Shown one piece after another: positions 1 through 12,541 of a stretch of DNA of 64,000 bases (within the stretch, counting starts at the first letter, position 1; each line of letters opens with the position of its first letter). The stretch covers positions 1 through 64,000 of the forward strand of contig WMKJ01000028.1 of NCBI GenBank assembly GCA_009733715.1. The letters are read 5' to 3'. The notes under the pieces were generated by a model that worked only from the letters and a program-made list of their open reading frames with translations, was not told the origin of the DNA and ran no database searches. This DNA is from Herpomyces periplanetae. Its lineage: Eukaryota > Ascomycota > Laboulbeniomycetes > Herpomycetales > Herpomycetaceae. The translations under genes were made by a program, and so were the position numbers.

Positions 1-3000
1 CACCACCACCACCACCACCGCTTTTGCTACCAAACGAATCGACAATTCCCAATTCTTCCTACACCAGTAGCGGGCTTTCTGGTAAAGTTTCACGCGGTGA
101 AGTGAATTTATCGATATCCAAAAAGTCTGTAAATAATTTTTCCGATGTACCCACCGACGAAGTAGGATTAAATTCCAAAATTTCCGTTAAAGACCAGCCA
201 GAAACGACGGATTCACCACTATTTCATCCATCAACAGCCTATGCTAATTCAATGACCAACATTAACCCGATTACCTCAGACTCATACCATGCGTCAGCTC
301 GTTTAAGTGATGCAGACGGGAAGCAGCCGGATAGTGTTTTGAATTCTCTGAAGCCCGTCACGCCGTATTCCGATTTGTCACTTTTGGGAATAAAAACAAA
401 ACTGGGACCGAGACCGACAGGCGAGCCAGTTCGATCTTTTTCTAATGGGCCGTCAGTTGTTAATTTGCCCCCAGGGATTAAGAGTGGATTCCGCTCACGT
501 AGCATACCTTGCGCTAAACTCCAGTCACCGCTTCCTTCTCCTCCTTCTCCTCAAGCCCAATGTTTTCCTTCAAATACTGCTAACCAGTTTCACTCGTTGC
601 CTTTGCGAGGAAGAAGCTCAAGTCAAGATAGTGCTGTGTCTTCTAAGTCACTATGGCCGGTTCGATCCCCGGGGAGTATTAACACTTTTAAGTCCTCAAC
701 CCATCAAGTTGACGTATTCAGCCCAGGATGCGATTCATCGCCACTTTCAAATATATTGAATAAACGTTTGCCGAATCCTTTAATATCATCTGCATCATTA
801 TATAACGTTTCATTATCCAGGCAAGTATCGGGCGATCAACTTCTTCATAATACTGCAACCAACCAGATTTTCCTTCAGCCATCGTTAAGTCATTTACTCA
901 CGAATAATGGCGATGGCACGGGTGCTGTTACCACACTACCCTCTGTATTCATGAGCTCGGGTCGCACCTTTCAAGAAAAAAGTCGTTTGATGAAAGCTCT
1001 TGAGAAGCGTAAAAAGCAGATGGGGGGAATGAAACCTCAGAAAGGAGGTAAAGGAGGTAAAGTAGATGGCGAAAATGGAGTTAATAGCAATGAAGTTAAA
1101 ATGTCCCCAATGTCAAATGAAAAATTGACAAAGGTTGCGACGGATTTAATAACTGATAAGAATCTATTATTTGCTGAATCATTGACTATTTCTGGGGGTC
1201 GTGTATCAATTGGAAATCTTGTTCTCACGGACAGTTTTAACACAATTGATTCACCTGTGTTACCGGAAAAAATGGATACACTCGAAAGTTCTTCAATTGA
1301 CAAGCGTCCGACTCAAAATGATACTACTGATGTTATCAAAGAAAAAAAGTTGAATATTAATACTCGGCCGGATCATCCATCTTGTGGGGTTAAGGTGACT
1401 GAAAATGAAGATGAGGAAGATGATGACAAAATAAGTATCAACTTAAGCACGGGAACAAGTGGGATTCGCCTGCAAGAAATTGAAGATGCTGATCGTGGCC
1501 ATTGTAACTCAACTATTAATATGGATGAGAGTTATGAACCTGCTAATATGAATTCAAATTCATCAGAATTACTTACAACGCAAAAAGTCACGTCGGCAGA
1601 TGATCACATATCAGACGAAACCCAGAACGGATTTGTTAAACCTGACAGCCTGGTTTTAACCCCTGCCGAGTCACAAAAATATCAAAAGACTAGCCCAAAT
1701 TGTGAAACTAGACTCGACAATGTGGGACAAGAAAATGGATTGGGAAGAGTAGCGTCACAATTGGATGGTTATGAGGGATTTGGTAACCGAAGTACCAATG
1801 AAGGAAAGGTTTACGCTAATTCGCATAAAGAAGGTTGTGAGGATTCAAACAAGGACACTGACTCAACATCGGATACAATAAATCATACTCCGGGCGGCGA
1901 TGATACCTGTTTATCTCGCACAAATTCACCGTCTAAGCCTGTCATAATTCATAACTCGCGGGAAGGCAGTTCAGGAACGTATGACTCTTCACAAAGCTTA
2001 AGCATGTCGGCAACTAAATCTGGGCCAGGATCAGCATGGTCACATACTCGTTGTGTACCATCAGTATCAGATTCTATTAATAGTGTTCGAACGCGCGAAA
2101 GTGCAATAATTTCGGAAAGCAGACTGCGCTCATTCTCTCCGGCTTCAATGTCAGTCCGATCAAGCGATGTAAAATACTCACCCGGAGCTCGTGCCAGTCC
2201 TGGGGAATTAACACCGTCGAAACGAATTAACATAAGTCGGGGTATATCGCAAAGAATCGAGAAGCTGGCGGAAAGTTCAAACCGGGAGAGTGTATCATCC
2301 TTATCAGACTTGTTTAATGATGCTTTTGCATCTCGTTTCAGTGGATACTTTTCCAAATTCGGGCAGTCTTTGTTTAATCGGATTGACCATTTTAAAACAT
2401 CGGGGGTGGGTGCCAAAGAAGGTGTTGATGAGAACAAAGTTGCTCCCACCTCATCAAACAGCAAATCCTTTTTCCGAGCATTTTCAAGGTCTTCGTCGAT
2501 TGTTCGGTCACCACCGGATGGAAGTGAGACGGCTAGTCCACGGTTGTCCATTTCAGCATCATTCTTGGGTAAAGAAGGAAATCACAAAGTGACACGAGTG
2601 TCGTCAGCTAGGTCGGCGTGCCCAAGTATTATGACTTCTGAAGCGTTCATTTCATCACCGCCGGGTGACTCATCCGTAGTAACTGTTCCCGTATCGACTA
2701 ATGTTAGCCAGGAGCCCAGCGGACGAAACGAAGAACTTTCACCATTATCAGTGAGTGTAGAGTCAAAGAGTGGGAAACAGCCCGAGGTATTACCCAAAAA
2801 AAGGAATTCAGCAATAAGAGCGTCTTCACGGTTTCAAGGGTATTGGCTACTGGGCAAAAATAGCCAAACGAATTCAACGTGGAAATCGGAATCATTTGCT
2901 AGACAAGGATCAGAAGGATCCATTTCACGACTGAATTTTGGGGGGGAATTTAATGCGCGCAATATTCGGTCAAGAATATCTCGCAGGTTAAGCGAAGTGT

Positions 3001-3868
3001 GGAGTCCTACAGGCTCTACATTTCGAGGTAGTTCGGCATCACAAGTTTCAGATCAACAATCACCTGTATCGCACAATTTTAATTTGGAGCGTGATGAAGA
3101 ATCACATTCGAAGCATAAATCTATTAGTATTTCTCGACCGAGTTTACATACGATTACTTCTCCATTGTCCGATTATTCATTATTATCACCATCAAGGACG
3201 GAATCAAGTGGTGTTAAATCCGATGATGTAACCAACAGCGTTTCTCTGAATGGTATTGCACGACGAGGTTCACGTACAAGTCGACTTTTCCGGCAGATGA
3301 GTAGTTCATTGAGTAACGGGGCACGAAAAAGTATTGCAGCGATTAATCCGGGATCAAAACGAGATGAAGTTGATCGATCAACGGTAACTACAATTTCCCC
3401 GCATACTCTGACGTCATCGGAACCGACGACAGTGGAACAGGAATCAGACTTTCTCGATATTGGAGATGTTAACGTTCAATTTCCCGGAAGTCTTGTAAGT
3501 TTATAGTTATGGGGACATTTAGACTGGTAAATATTTTACTAATTACATTTGTATAGTTGTGGAAGCATCGATTTATGTCCATTAGCTCGGCCGGAGAGTT
3601 AGTTATTCGCTTATCAAGGGGCGACAGGCTATTTGAGAGTACACTTGGAGATACTGCATCATTAGCGGGGTCCACAAGAAGGTATGCATTAAAAAACTTT
3701 CAAATGCCGTATATACCGGATGCGGAAACACAGGAAATGCCGTATAGTGTGGTACTGGATTTTGAAGATGGACAAACGCTACAATGTGCTTGTACAGATC
3801 GTCGAGGCCAGTTGAAAGTATACGGGATTTTGCGAGATCAATGGAGTAAGACGACAGTTAAAAGTTAA
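1..3868 (+). CDS. Ser-rich protein with C-terminal PH-like domain (5' partial)
   Basis: The reading frame is open from base 3, so the protein starts before the window. About 1,160 residues of low-complexity, Ser/Thr/Asn-rich and probably disordered sequence lead into a compact C-terminal domain. A 62-nt intron (3495-3556, GTAAGT...ATAG) joins ...FPGSL to LWKHRFM in phase 0. The last ~105 residues look PH-like: LWKHRFMSISSAGELVIRL, then a segment with MPYIPDAETQEMPYSVVLDF and DGQTLQCACTDRRGQ. Many SxSR/RxxS clusters suggest phosphorylation. I recall similar Ser-rich fungal proteins ending in this kind of domain but cannot name the orthologue. A cortical or polarity adaptor role would only be inference. 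The next gene downstream is a tRNA on the other strand. Confidence 0.8.
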
Positions 3869-4071
3869 TAATACGCGACTGTTTTGGTCTAGTCTGTAGC
3901 GTCAAGATAACCAACAGCCGACTGTGTATATTAGAAGTGTTGGGGGGATGTATTTGAGTTTCTAACCGTGTTGGGAAATAGAATAATTGATACATTACAT
4001 TTAAACTTTTTCTTCATGAAGAGGCGAGGAAAAAAAGCCTGGCGGAAGCAAAAGCGTAGGTATATACCGAA

Positions 4072-4203
4072 GGGCCTGACCGGGAGTCGAACCCGGGACC
4101 TGTCACATACCAAGAGAGTAGACCCTCCCGGGTGCCATAATGGGCGCAGGTGAGGATGCGCCTAGCGCCCGAAGCGACAATCATACCACTAGACCATCAG
4201 GCC
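4072..4203 (-). tRNA. tRNA-Pro(CGG) with a 60-nt intron
   Basis: On the minus strand the ends pair as a 7-bp acceptor (GGCCTGA with TCAGGCC), followed by C73, the usual eukaryotic tRNA-Pro discriminator. The T arm is CCGGG-TTCGACT-CCCGG. The anticodon stem is GTCGC/GTGAC, with one G-T pair. The anticodon CGG lies at 4169-4171 after TT. A 60-nt intron (4108-4167) interrupts the loop one base 3' of the anticodon, the canonical nuclear position. The intron is at the long end for tRNA introns and is GC-rich, so it may itself fold. Confidence 0.94.
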
Positions 4204-4372
4204 AACAGTGCAGTGGAGGGATAGGTTAGTATAAGAGATGCGATAGCGACGAGCGAAGCAAGATGGCAAAGAGGGATGGGTCAAGGAATGTGGGAAATGT
4301 AAGCAGAATTGAAGGATAAGATGAGGCCAAAAAAAGTCAGAAGCATGCACAGTGATTAAAGCGAGATGAAAA

Positions 4373-5835
4373 CTAGGGAAGAGAAGTTACGAGAAGATTT
4401 TCATGGTTTGAGGGAGGAGTTTCAAGGCGTGGAGTGAGAGAGGGAGCTAATAAATCTTTCCAGCGATGCCAACCATCATAATCGATAAGTGCTTGCATAC
4501 AACCCCACTCTTTAACTTTGCGTTCAAGCCAAACAAAGTTAACGGGCTATAAGGGAAGGGAGAAGTTAGTAGGAGTAGGGGAGGAAGGGAGCGAAATGGA
4601 CAGAAGTGACTGAATATATATACCTTGGTAAGATAATCATTACAACCAGCAGCGAGGGCTTCTTGACGATCGTTCTGAAGGGACGAAGCAGTAAGGGCAA
4701 CAATGATTACGGGACTTTTAAAAAGGGAAGGATCGATAAGACGATCGGGAGGGGTGGGAGGGGTAGCAGGGCGAGGGGAAAGTATACCAATACCATTTAC
4801 ACGTTCTAAACGGCGAATTTCCTTGGTAGCTTGAATGCCGGAGAGGAGAGGCAACTGTAAATCCATTAAAACCAGGTGAAATCCGCCTCGTCGCCACTTG
4901 GTGAGGGCATCAATTCCATTACTTGCGCATTGGAATTGAACGGCAAGGCGACGAGCAAATTGCATGAGCAGCTTTAAGTTCACAATATTATCTTCGACGA
5001 TCAGGATGTTGATCGGGGGAATGCTGGGTTCGATTACAGGGATCAAAGTTGATGAGCGATGGTATAGATCTACAGCGGTAGTAGCGGCAGTTGATATAGC
5101 TTGGGATGAAGTGAGGCTATGTTTGCGAGATGGAGAAAGTTGCTGGTAAGCTGGATTATTATGAGAGGAAGAAGGGGAATGATGGGACCGAACATTCGTA
5201 TCGATATACCGATAGTTAGACTTGGGAGGAGTATGAACAAAACATCGAGATGAAGCCGGGCGGGATGAAGCTACCAGAGAAGTGGGACGATGGACCGTTG
5301 AGTTAACCGAAGGCGTGGTTTCGTGAAATGGGGAAAGGTCCCGAGTATCAGGTAACGAGTTATGCCTGGTTAAAGATAAACGATGATGGGAGAAATGAGC
5401 CGGAGGGGTATTAGTTGATGTTATAGTTGAAGTACACGAGCACGTTCGAGGGGAAACAAGAGAAAAGTAGTCATCAGCATCAGGATCGAGGGAACGTCCA
5501 GCTGTAAGGGAACATTCGCAAGAAGGACTGGCACTATTTAAGGTGAACAGAGGCACATCAACGACGATAGCATCATCGATGGATTGACCGTGAGGGTAAA
5601 TATGGTCAAGTGAACGGCATATATACTCATCGGCAGCGAGTAAACGTTCACCGCAGGCGGTATGAGGGGATTTAACGCGCAAGGCAAGGTCCGGGGCATC
5701 GAAGAATCGGCCGAGTGTATTAGCGTATTTTTCAAGTACAACATCGCGTACTTCATCGATAAGTGCATCTTCGCGCACACGGATTATCGTCGGTGTATGG
5801 CCACGACGTTGGACCCATATCTTGCGAAGCGGCAT
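4373..5835 (-). CDS. SSK1: Ssk1/Mcs4-type response regulator
   Basis: This is the response regulator of the fungal multistep phosphorelay. It receives phosphate from a Ypd1-type HPt protein and controls the HOG/SAPK MAP kinase cascade. Two exons (5835-4624 and 4546-4373) flank a 77-nt intron and encode 461 residues. The N-terminal block (RKIWVQRRGHTPTIIRVRED, then YANTLGRFFDAPDL) is characteristic of Ssk1. A Ser/Pro-rich linker follows. The receiver domain starts at ~residue 280 with NILIVEDN (acidic pocket), the phospho-acceptor Asp in LVLMDLQLP, Thr/Ala in VALTASS and the Lys in NDYLTK. The exon 2 sequence PVNFVWLERKVKEWGC and ALIDYDGWHRW completes the receiver and is typical of Ssk1. Without the splice the frame would continue into an unrelated tail. 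The gene is divergent from DOA1. Confidence 0.93.
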
Positions 5836-6447
5836 ACGACAGTGCAGTGGGGGAGTGAAGAGTCAGATAGATTACGTGGGGATGGTCAAAATTAAAATAA
5901 AAGGGAAAAATCGAGAATGAAAGATGAGATGGAGAATGTACTAGTATCCAATAGATATTAATAGACCAAATGAGCGTTGCAGGGAAAGTATGCGCGGGCA
6001 GCGTGCTGCCGCGCGGTGAGGCCACTGGGGAGATGAATAAACTATACAAAAAGGGTAGAAAGGGAAAAATGGAATAAAGTGTATGATAAATGGGTGATGA
6101 AAAATTGTAATTATCGCTGAAAAGGGGAAGTTTTAGAGTGGTAAAAATGACGATTTTGTCGCTATCGTGGGCGTGGTAGTTGTCATTAAAGATTTGTAGG
6201 CTAGTAAACTAGTGTACACGTGATTTGAAGGGGGGTGTACCGAGGAGGAGCGAGTCAGGGAAGTAAAAAAATGGTTTGTTGTAGGTATAAGTTTCTAGCA
6301 TTAATTAAGTTTGAAGAATCAAGATAATTCTACGCGTAAGTGTACGCGCACAGGCTCAGGCAGACACGGGGGCACAATATTATAGTGATAAGGTTGAATC
6401 ACAAAGTTCAAAGGGCGTTGTATGTTGTTAATTAATATTTAACGGGA
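5836..6447. promoter_or_regulatory. Divergent SSK1/DOA1 intergenic region
   Basis: These 612 bases separate two start codons facing away from each other, so they should hold both promoters. A CACGTG palindrome lies at 6217-6222. No ORF or RNA gene is supported. Confidence 0.5.
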
Positions 6448-9144
6448 ATGACTTCGTACCGGCTTTCGGCCGTTTTGGAAGGGCATACGGACGATGTAAG
6501 TGAAGTTAAAGGGACGGGGGGAGGAGTTGAAAGAAATTACGAAGAGTGCTACAAGATGTATATTAGGATTAATGGATTGACATGATGGTGTAGGTACGTG
6601 GGGTGGTGTTCCCGCGAGCCGATATGATAGTGTCGGCGTCGCGAGATGGTACGGTACGAGTATGGCGAAGGCATCGTTATAGGAAATCGAACGGTGAAAC
6701 GGAAGATGCGGGACCGTGCCCTCCACCTTCATTTGAAGGACAAATTAGCAGTACAGGAGAATCATATATGAATTCAGTTAGTTATGTCGGGGCAGACGCA
6801 CCATTTCCGGATGGATTGATTGTGGCGGGGGGTAGGGATGGAATAATTGACGTGCGAAGTGCGAGTAAACCCATGCCGGGAAATGCAGAGGCGTTACTCG
6901 TCGGACACACAGCTAACGTGTGTACATTGTACACGTTGGCTACACCGGATACGGTGGGAGGTTTGATAGCTAGTGGTAGTTGGGATAATACAGCGAGAGT
7001 ATGGAGGGTGGGGAATTGGGGAGAGAGTGTCGTGTTAAAGGGACATGAAGCTAGTGTGTGGGCGGTAATAATATACGATATGGACACGATTATCACGGGT
7101 AAGTATGTGGTGGAAAGGATGGGGGGAGAATTGTGGCGAAAAGTTGTACGACGTGCTGGAGTGGAACAAGAACGTGGAAGGCTTGGGGGAGGGGGAGAAG
7201 GATATTATACATTTACTAACATTGTTTGAATGCGGGGAATGTTTAGGTTGTGCGGATAAAATGATTCGAATTTTTGATCTCTCAGGACGTTTGCGCAAGC
7301 TGATTAATGGCGGGGGTGATGTGGTGCGTGCTTTGAGCAAGATTGGTGAAGGACAAGCGTGTAAGGGAGATTTTGCATCAGCGGGAAATGATGGATTGAT
7401 ACGGTTATGGAGGTTGGATGGAGAGAGATTGGGAGAGTTAGCGGGACATGAATCGTTTATTTACAGTTTAGTGACACTTGGAACGGGTGAGCTAGTTAGC
7501 AGTTCGGAGGATAGAACGGTACGAATTTGGAGGGGTAAAATGTGCATACAAACGATCACATTACCGGCTATTTCGGTATGGTGTGTTAGCGTATGCTCCG
7601 GAAATGGAGATTTGGTGACAGGGAGTAGTGATGGAGTGATCAGAGTATTTACACGAGATGCAGAACGGATTGCGGCAAGATCGGTGATTCAGGAATTTGA
7701 GGAAAGTTTACGAAGCTGGAAAATAGCATCACAAACGGTTGATAAGGGGAAGATAAAAGCGGATGAATTACCGACTAAGGAATATCTAGAGAATAAATTG
7801 GGTAGTAAAGAAGGACAAGTTCAAATGATTCGAGAGAAGGATGGAAGTGTATCGGCGTATCAATGGACGAATGAATTGTCGCAATGGATAATGATTGGGA
7901 CGGTTACGGATAGCATTGATGGAGGAGGTAGTGAAAAGATAACATATGAAGGAAAGGATTACGATTTTGTATTCGATGTAGACATAGAAGATGGAAAACC
8001 GACACTAAAATTACCGTATAATATTGGAGAAGATGCGGCGGAAGTGGCAAGAGAATTTTTGGAAAAACATCAACTTCCGGGGACATATTTAGAGCAAACT
8101 ACACGATTTATCGAGAGTAATGCAAAAGTGAACAAAAGGGGAGGGGTAAGGCAAGCAGAAAAAAAGGTAACTGAAGGGAAAGAAAAGAAGATGCTTCCAC
8201 AACGAGAATATGTGGTGATTACGACGGGAAATTTAGAAGTGATTGAGGAGAAGTTGAAGGAATTTAGGGAAAAAGTGAAGGAAAAACTTGAGCCAAGGGA
8301 TATTGAAGATGTGAAACAGTTGATGGATAACCTGAAGATGGTGCAGAAGGGAAAAAGCGGCGTAGAATTAACGAAGAAAGGCGTCGGAGTGATGCTTAAA
8401 ATGGCGTATGATTGGCCATTGGAGTATCGTTTACCGGTTTTGGATGTAATACGGTTATGCGCGGCGTATGGCGATGTGGGAGGAGGGAACAATCAATGCA
8501 GTGAAAGTAGACAAGGCGCAGATTCGATAATGAATGTTTTGATGGAAAGCGGAGTATTTCAACCGGATGTTGCAACAAATATTAGTATGATGGGATTTCG
8601 AGTGGTGGCAAATTTATTTGCAACGCAATCTGGAGAACGAACGGCATGGCGTGGGTTTGAAAAAGTGGAAGAGGCGTTGCGAAGTTATATGCATTGGAGG
8701 GGAGGGAATAATCGGGAAAATGAAGGATTAAAACCCGAAGAGGATCGTGAAATTAAGTTAAACAATGTTAATTTAACTCGAGCTATTGCGACGGTACTCT
8801 TGAATTATTCGATATTGTTTAGCGTGGAAGCAGGAAAATTTCAACGAGCACTTTGCGAAGAATATTATGAATATTCATTAGCTGATCGACAAATGTCGGT
8901 ATTGGAAGCATTGTTACGATTTATCAGTGATGTTAAAGGTGATGATGAAGGGATTTATCGAGCTTTAGTTGGTATAGGAACCTTAATAGTCAGTGGAAGT
9001 GGCGAAGAATTAATTGAAATGGGCGTGGAAACAATGGCAATGCAACAAGTTGTGGAAAATGTGAAAAGCGCTACAAAAGATGAGCGGGTCGAACGTGTTG
9101 TGGAGGAAATTGGTGCGGTGATTCGGGCGTGGAGGACATTGTGA
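6448..9144 (+). CDS. DOA1: Doa1/Ufd3/PLAA family Cdc48 cofactor
   Basis: This is a ubiquitin-binding cofactor of the Cdc48/p97 ATPase. It acts in ubiquitin homeostasis, endosomal sorting and mitochondrial quality control. Three exons (6448-6495, 6594-7098, 7247-9144) give 816 residues, close to the family's 700-800. Exon 1 encodes MTSYRLSAVLEGHTDD. WD40 repeats fill about residues 1-300 (SASRDGTVRVW, ASGSWDNTARVW, ITGCADKMIRIFDLSG across the second splice, SSEDRTVRIW, TGSSDGVIRVF). The PFU domain, about 375-470, contains YQWTNELSQWIMIGTV and YDFVFDVDIEDG. The alpha-helical PUL domain, about 540-816, contacts the Cdc48 C-terminus in known members. Intron 2 has a TTACTAAC branch site. UFD1, another Cdc48 cofactor, lies 50 kb away in the same window. 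Confidence 0.95.
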
Positions 9145-9665
9145 AGAGAATGAGCAACAAACTGTGCTACGAAGGCGTGGGCGTTGGATGTGATAGTGAT
9201 GGTGTAACTTGTTGAATTGAACGAACCGATTGTAAAGATTTGATAGATGCATGGATGCGTGCGTGGATTAGCTCGCTCAGGGCATGTTACTACACACACT
9301 TGGAATGGGATTTGTTTTACTCCAAGATATCAATTAATTCTGATTTTCACGTCTTTTTTTTAATATCATGGGTGTGGTGTATCAAGTCATGTCAAATCAC
9401 ATATGGTTCATGATAATCTTGAATCCATTCGGCAAATTTCCCCGCCAAAGCATGTCATTCATCCATACTAGATGAATTGATTCAAATTGGTTTAGCCTTT
9501 TAGCGCAGCGCAGCGCAGAGCAGCTCAGCTCTCCGGCACGCCATTCTCGAATTGCCCCTCGTCTCGTCTCATCCTAAATTCTCCGATTCCTTCCCAACCC
9601 GTCATAATTCTCCGAACCCATCCCATCCCAACAAAAACGGTTTCATTGGCGAAAGTCCAGATGAG
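9145..9665. other. Intergenic, no gene seen
   Basis: This is the 3' flank of DOA1 and the 5' flank of the RRM protein. A short GCGCA/CAGCTC-rich tandem stretch lies near 9504-9530. No coding or RNA feature is supported. Confidence 0.4.
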
Positions 9666-10934
9666 ATGACACGATATGGAACATTACTTGGTAATCACCG
9701 GAGTAAGTCAAGACGAAAGATATTTCCTATTTGGGTAATTCTACAGCAAATCTGACGATGGCATCATGATAACAATTACAGCTCCGACAAAGCAACGATT
9801 TTCGCGCTCTCAAAGACTTGATTCGTGGAATATTGATTGATACGCAACCTAAATGGACTGATCAAGTGGGAAGCATAGGTGGTGTCGCAGTGGGAAGTCA
9901 ATTCGAAGCTGATCTTGTATTCGGTGGGTTAAAATGTGCCTAGTCAAGTCAATTAACTCGAGATAATTCTTTCTTCACTACACACGCCATCGCCATCGTC
10001 ATCGCCCTCCCGATTCCTCTTGGTCTGAATAGTTACCCGTACTAACTTTCAACCAATCTTCTCTTCCCCAATAGAAACTTTTGCCCATGATCCCCGTTTT
10101 ACCGTCCACGAATGGAACTTAACTCACCATCCTCCCCGTTTAGTTCGGTGTACATGTTTATTCCAACACGAAGCTCATCATTTCGAACATCTTACTCCTT
10201 TCCTTCCTTTGAATCCTGTATTCAGAAATTTCCTCGATGATCCCCTTCAAATATTCCCTTATCCGGAAATTTCCCCTTCTAGTGCTATATACATTTCGAA
10301 TATCCACCGAGATACCCATCCCAGGGAATTACTTCGATTAACCGCGCCTTTTGGTGTTGTTCAAGAGTTACGAGTCTTTCGCCGCCCATTGTCAATTCCC
10401 AATTCTCCGCCTATTCGCGTTTCTGCGTACTTACGCTTTGCTAATCCCTACCAAGCTTTTCTAGCCCTCCAAAATCTCAATCACCACTTTCATCGTAACC
10501 GAGTACTTCGCGTACGTTTAATTAATACACCTTTATTTCCTGCTCCACCACCACCTCCATCATCATCTCAGAATCCTCATTCCCAGCAGCAACCTTTACC
10601 ACCGCCGCCGCCCTCTTCCCATCAACACCACCAGCATCATCACTCTCTTCATCAACAACAATCATTACCACCATTACCACTTTCTACTGCTTTTTATCAT
10701 CATCCCCACAACAATCAGCCGCCGCCGCCTCCACCTCCACCACAATCACAACCGCAACCACAATCACAACCTCCGCCGCCGCCGCCTTCTGCTTTTCCTT
10801 GTTTTTATCCATTTCAATCCCTCCTTGCCGCATCTACATTACCCGCCTTTCATCCCCCCGTTATTGTTAACGGCTCGTTTACCTCAAGCGCTCTATTTCC
10901 CCCACAATCTCTATCGACAACACGAGACCATTGA
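9666..10934 (+). CDS. RRM protein with His/Pro-rich tail
   Basis: Three exons (9666-9734, 9782-9923, 10075-10934) give 356 residues. Intron 1 is only 47 nt. Intron 2 (151 nt) has a TACTAAC branch site. An RNA-recognition motif lies at about residues 139-225, with an RNP2-like strand AIYISNI and an RNP1-like strand VSAYLRFA. The tail is rich in Pro, His and Gln. The segment before the RRM (DLVFETFAHDPRFTVHEW) keeps exactly one frame across the splice, which supports the model. I chose the in-frame ATG at 9666, but the frame stays open upstream and the true start could be earlier. The DPR-then-RRM order faintly recalls the N-terminus of fungal Set1. No SET domain follows, so I do not name it. 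An RNA-binding role is inferred from the fold only. Confidence 0.62.
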
Positions 10935-11139
10935 CGTATCTAACCATCCTGCCTTAGCTGTATTATACTTTCCAATCCTGAGGTCTAATCCATTACATCG
11001 GCTCGCTCCATTCTCGTTACTTTTCCTTCGCCACGCCCTTGCAAATTTATTAACGCCCACACTTGCTGCCTAACCAACTCTTCACCGTTTTATTCCCTTT
11101 AATTTAGGCCCCCCCGTGGACTTCCCAAATATTCATAGT

Positions 11140-12430
11140 ATGATTTTCAGCTATCTTCCTTCTCGTTTCATTATTCTTCCTACACTTTTTCGCTCAGTCC
11201 GTTTTGTCAAATACCCCTTAAAATCGTTCTCATCTGCCCGTTCAGTCATGGAAGTCCTCTCCATTCCCATGTGTACGTGTGTATGCGCTTATTCCACTTG
11301 CAAAATATCGCTAATTTACGTCACAGGGAAAGGAACCGGCGATAATTTTGCCTATGTGGTCTGGGATAATTTGAGCAAAGACGCCGTTATTATTGACCCC
11401 GCTCACCCGTCCGAGTATGTGTGTGTAGGCCTACTTTTCACGTATATGCAAACTTATACTCATTCTACTCACTCGTCCTCTTTTCCCAGAGTGTTACCAG
11501 TTCTTCACCAGGCTGTTGATAAGTCTGGTCGTGGGTTAATCCTCCGCAAAATCCTTAATACACATCAGTGAGCCCGCCCGCGCCCATGTTTGTCCTCAAA
11601 TTACTAACGTGTACGCATCCGTCTCCCAGTCATCACGATCATTCGGGCGGCAATAAAGAAATTGTGAGTTAACCCGTCCCATTGCACCCTTTTAACGCCA
11701 GAATTATACTTCTCGTATACGCATACACGCACGCACACAATATCATTCTAACTGTGTGTCGGTTCGTTCACCGTGATACTCTGGGTATTGGAACGAACTT
11801 ATTGTTGACGCGTGCACACTTACCCAGTCCTCCGAATTCCCTGTCCCCATTGTGGGAGGTTCTGCCGTTAATCTCGTGAGCCATGTCCCGACCGATGGCG
11901 AAATTATTCCACTGAGCCCTAACATCTCCATAACGTGTTTATACACCCCGTGTCATACTCGTGATAGCATCTGTTATCACGTACAATATACACCACCCCC
12001 ATCCCATGACACCCTGCCCGATTCTACCTTTACTTCCCTCCTCTTTACCGGGGATACTCTATTCACAGGCGGTTGTGGACGTTTCTTCGAAGGTACTCCC
12101 GCCGAAATGGATCGAGCCCTTAATTCTACCATCGCTACCTTACCCCCCCACACTCGGATTTACCCAGGCCACGATTACGCTCTATCCAACGCTAAATTTG
12201 CCTTGCAAATCTTACCCCATGATCCTCACTTCACAGGTCTACACGATTTTGCTACCCGTCACGCCGGCGCTCCCCCCGGTTCCTTCACCCTGGAACAGGA
12301 ACAGCGTCATAATATCTTCATGCGCGTGGCTCAACCCGACGTTCAAGCCGCTGCCATGAAATTGTCCAATACATCACCCTCCCCCGAGTCTACTATGCTT
12401 ACTCTACGACAATTAAAAAATACCCTTTAA
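11140..12430 (+). CDS. GLO2: Hydroxyacylglutathione hydrolase (glyoxalase II)
   Basis: This enzyme hydrolyses S-D-lactoylglutathione to D-lactate and glutathione, the second step of methylglyoxal detoxification. Exons are 11140-11272, 11327-11414, 11490-11567, 11630-11663 and 11828-12430. Metallo-beta-lactamase ligands, numbered from the ATG at 11248, are T62-H63-H64-H65-H66-D67-H68, H118 (TPCHTRD), D151 (LLFTGDTLF) and H190 (YPGHDY). From that ATG the protein has 275 residues, near the cytosolic length. The in-frame ATG at 11140 adds 36 residues with several Arg/Lys, many Ser and no acid (MIFSYLPSRFIILPTLFRSV...), a likely mitochondrial presequence. Human HAGH is known to use two starts in this way. 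The 34-nt exon 4 carries most of the metal motif. The gene is convergent with the next one. Confidence 0.94.
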
Positions 12431-12541
12431 ACTTTTCTTTTGTATCCTGTTAAACCCATTTATTCTTCTACACATATTCATTCCCCCATTTATTCGCTCG
12501 CTAATTACATCGTCTAACCCACTTTCTGTCGTTCCCTATCA

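Noticed and set aside
657-672. B-box-like GGTTCGATCCCCGG suggesting a tRNA
   Set aside because: It lies inside the open coding frame of the first gene, and no acceptor or anticodon stem can be formed around it.
7105-7246. Reading the DOA1 frame straight through intron 2
   Set aside because: Splicing at 7099/7246 gives TGCADKMIRIFDLSG, a proper WD repeat; the read-through sequence matches nothing.
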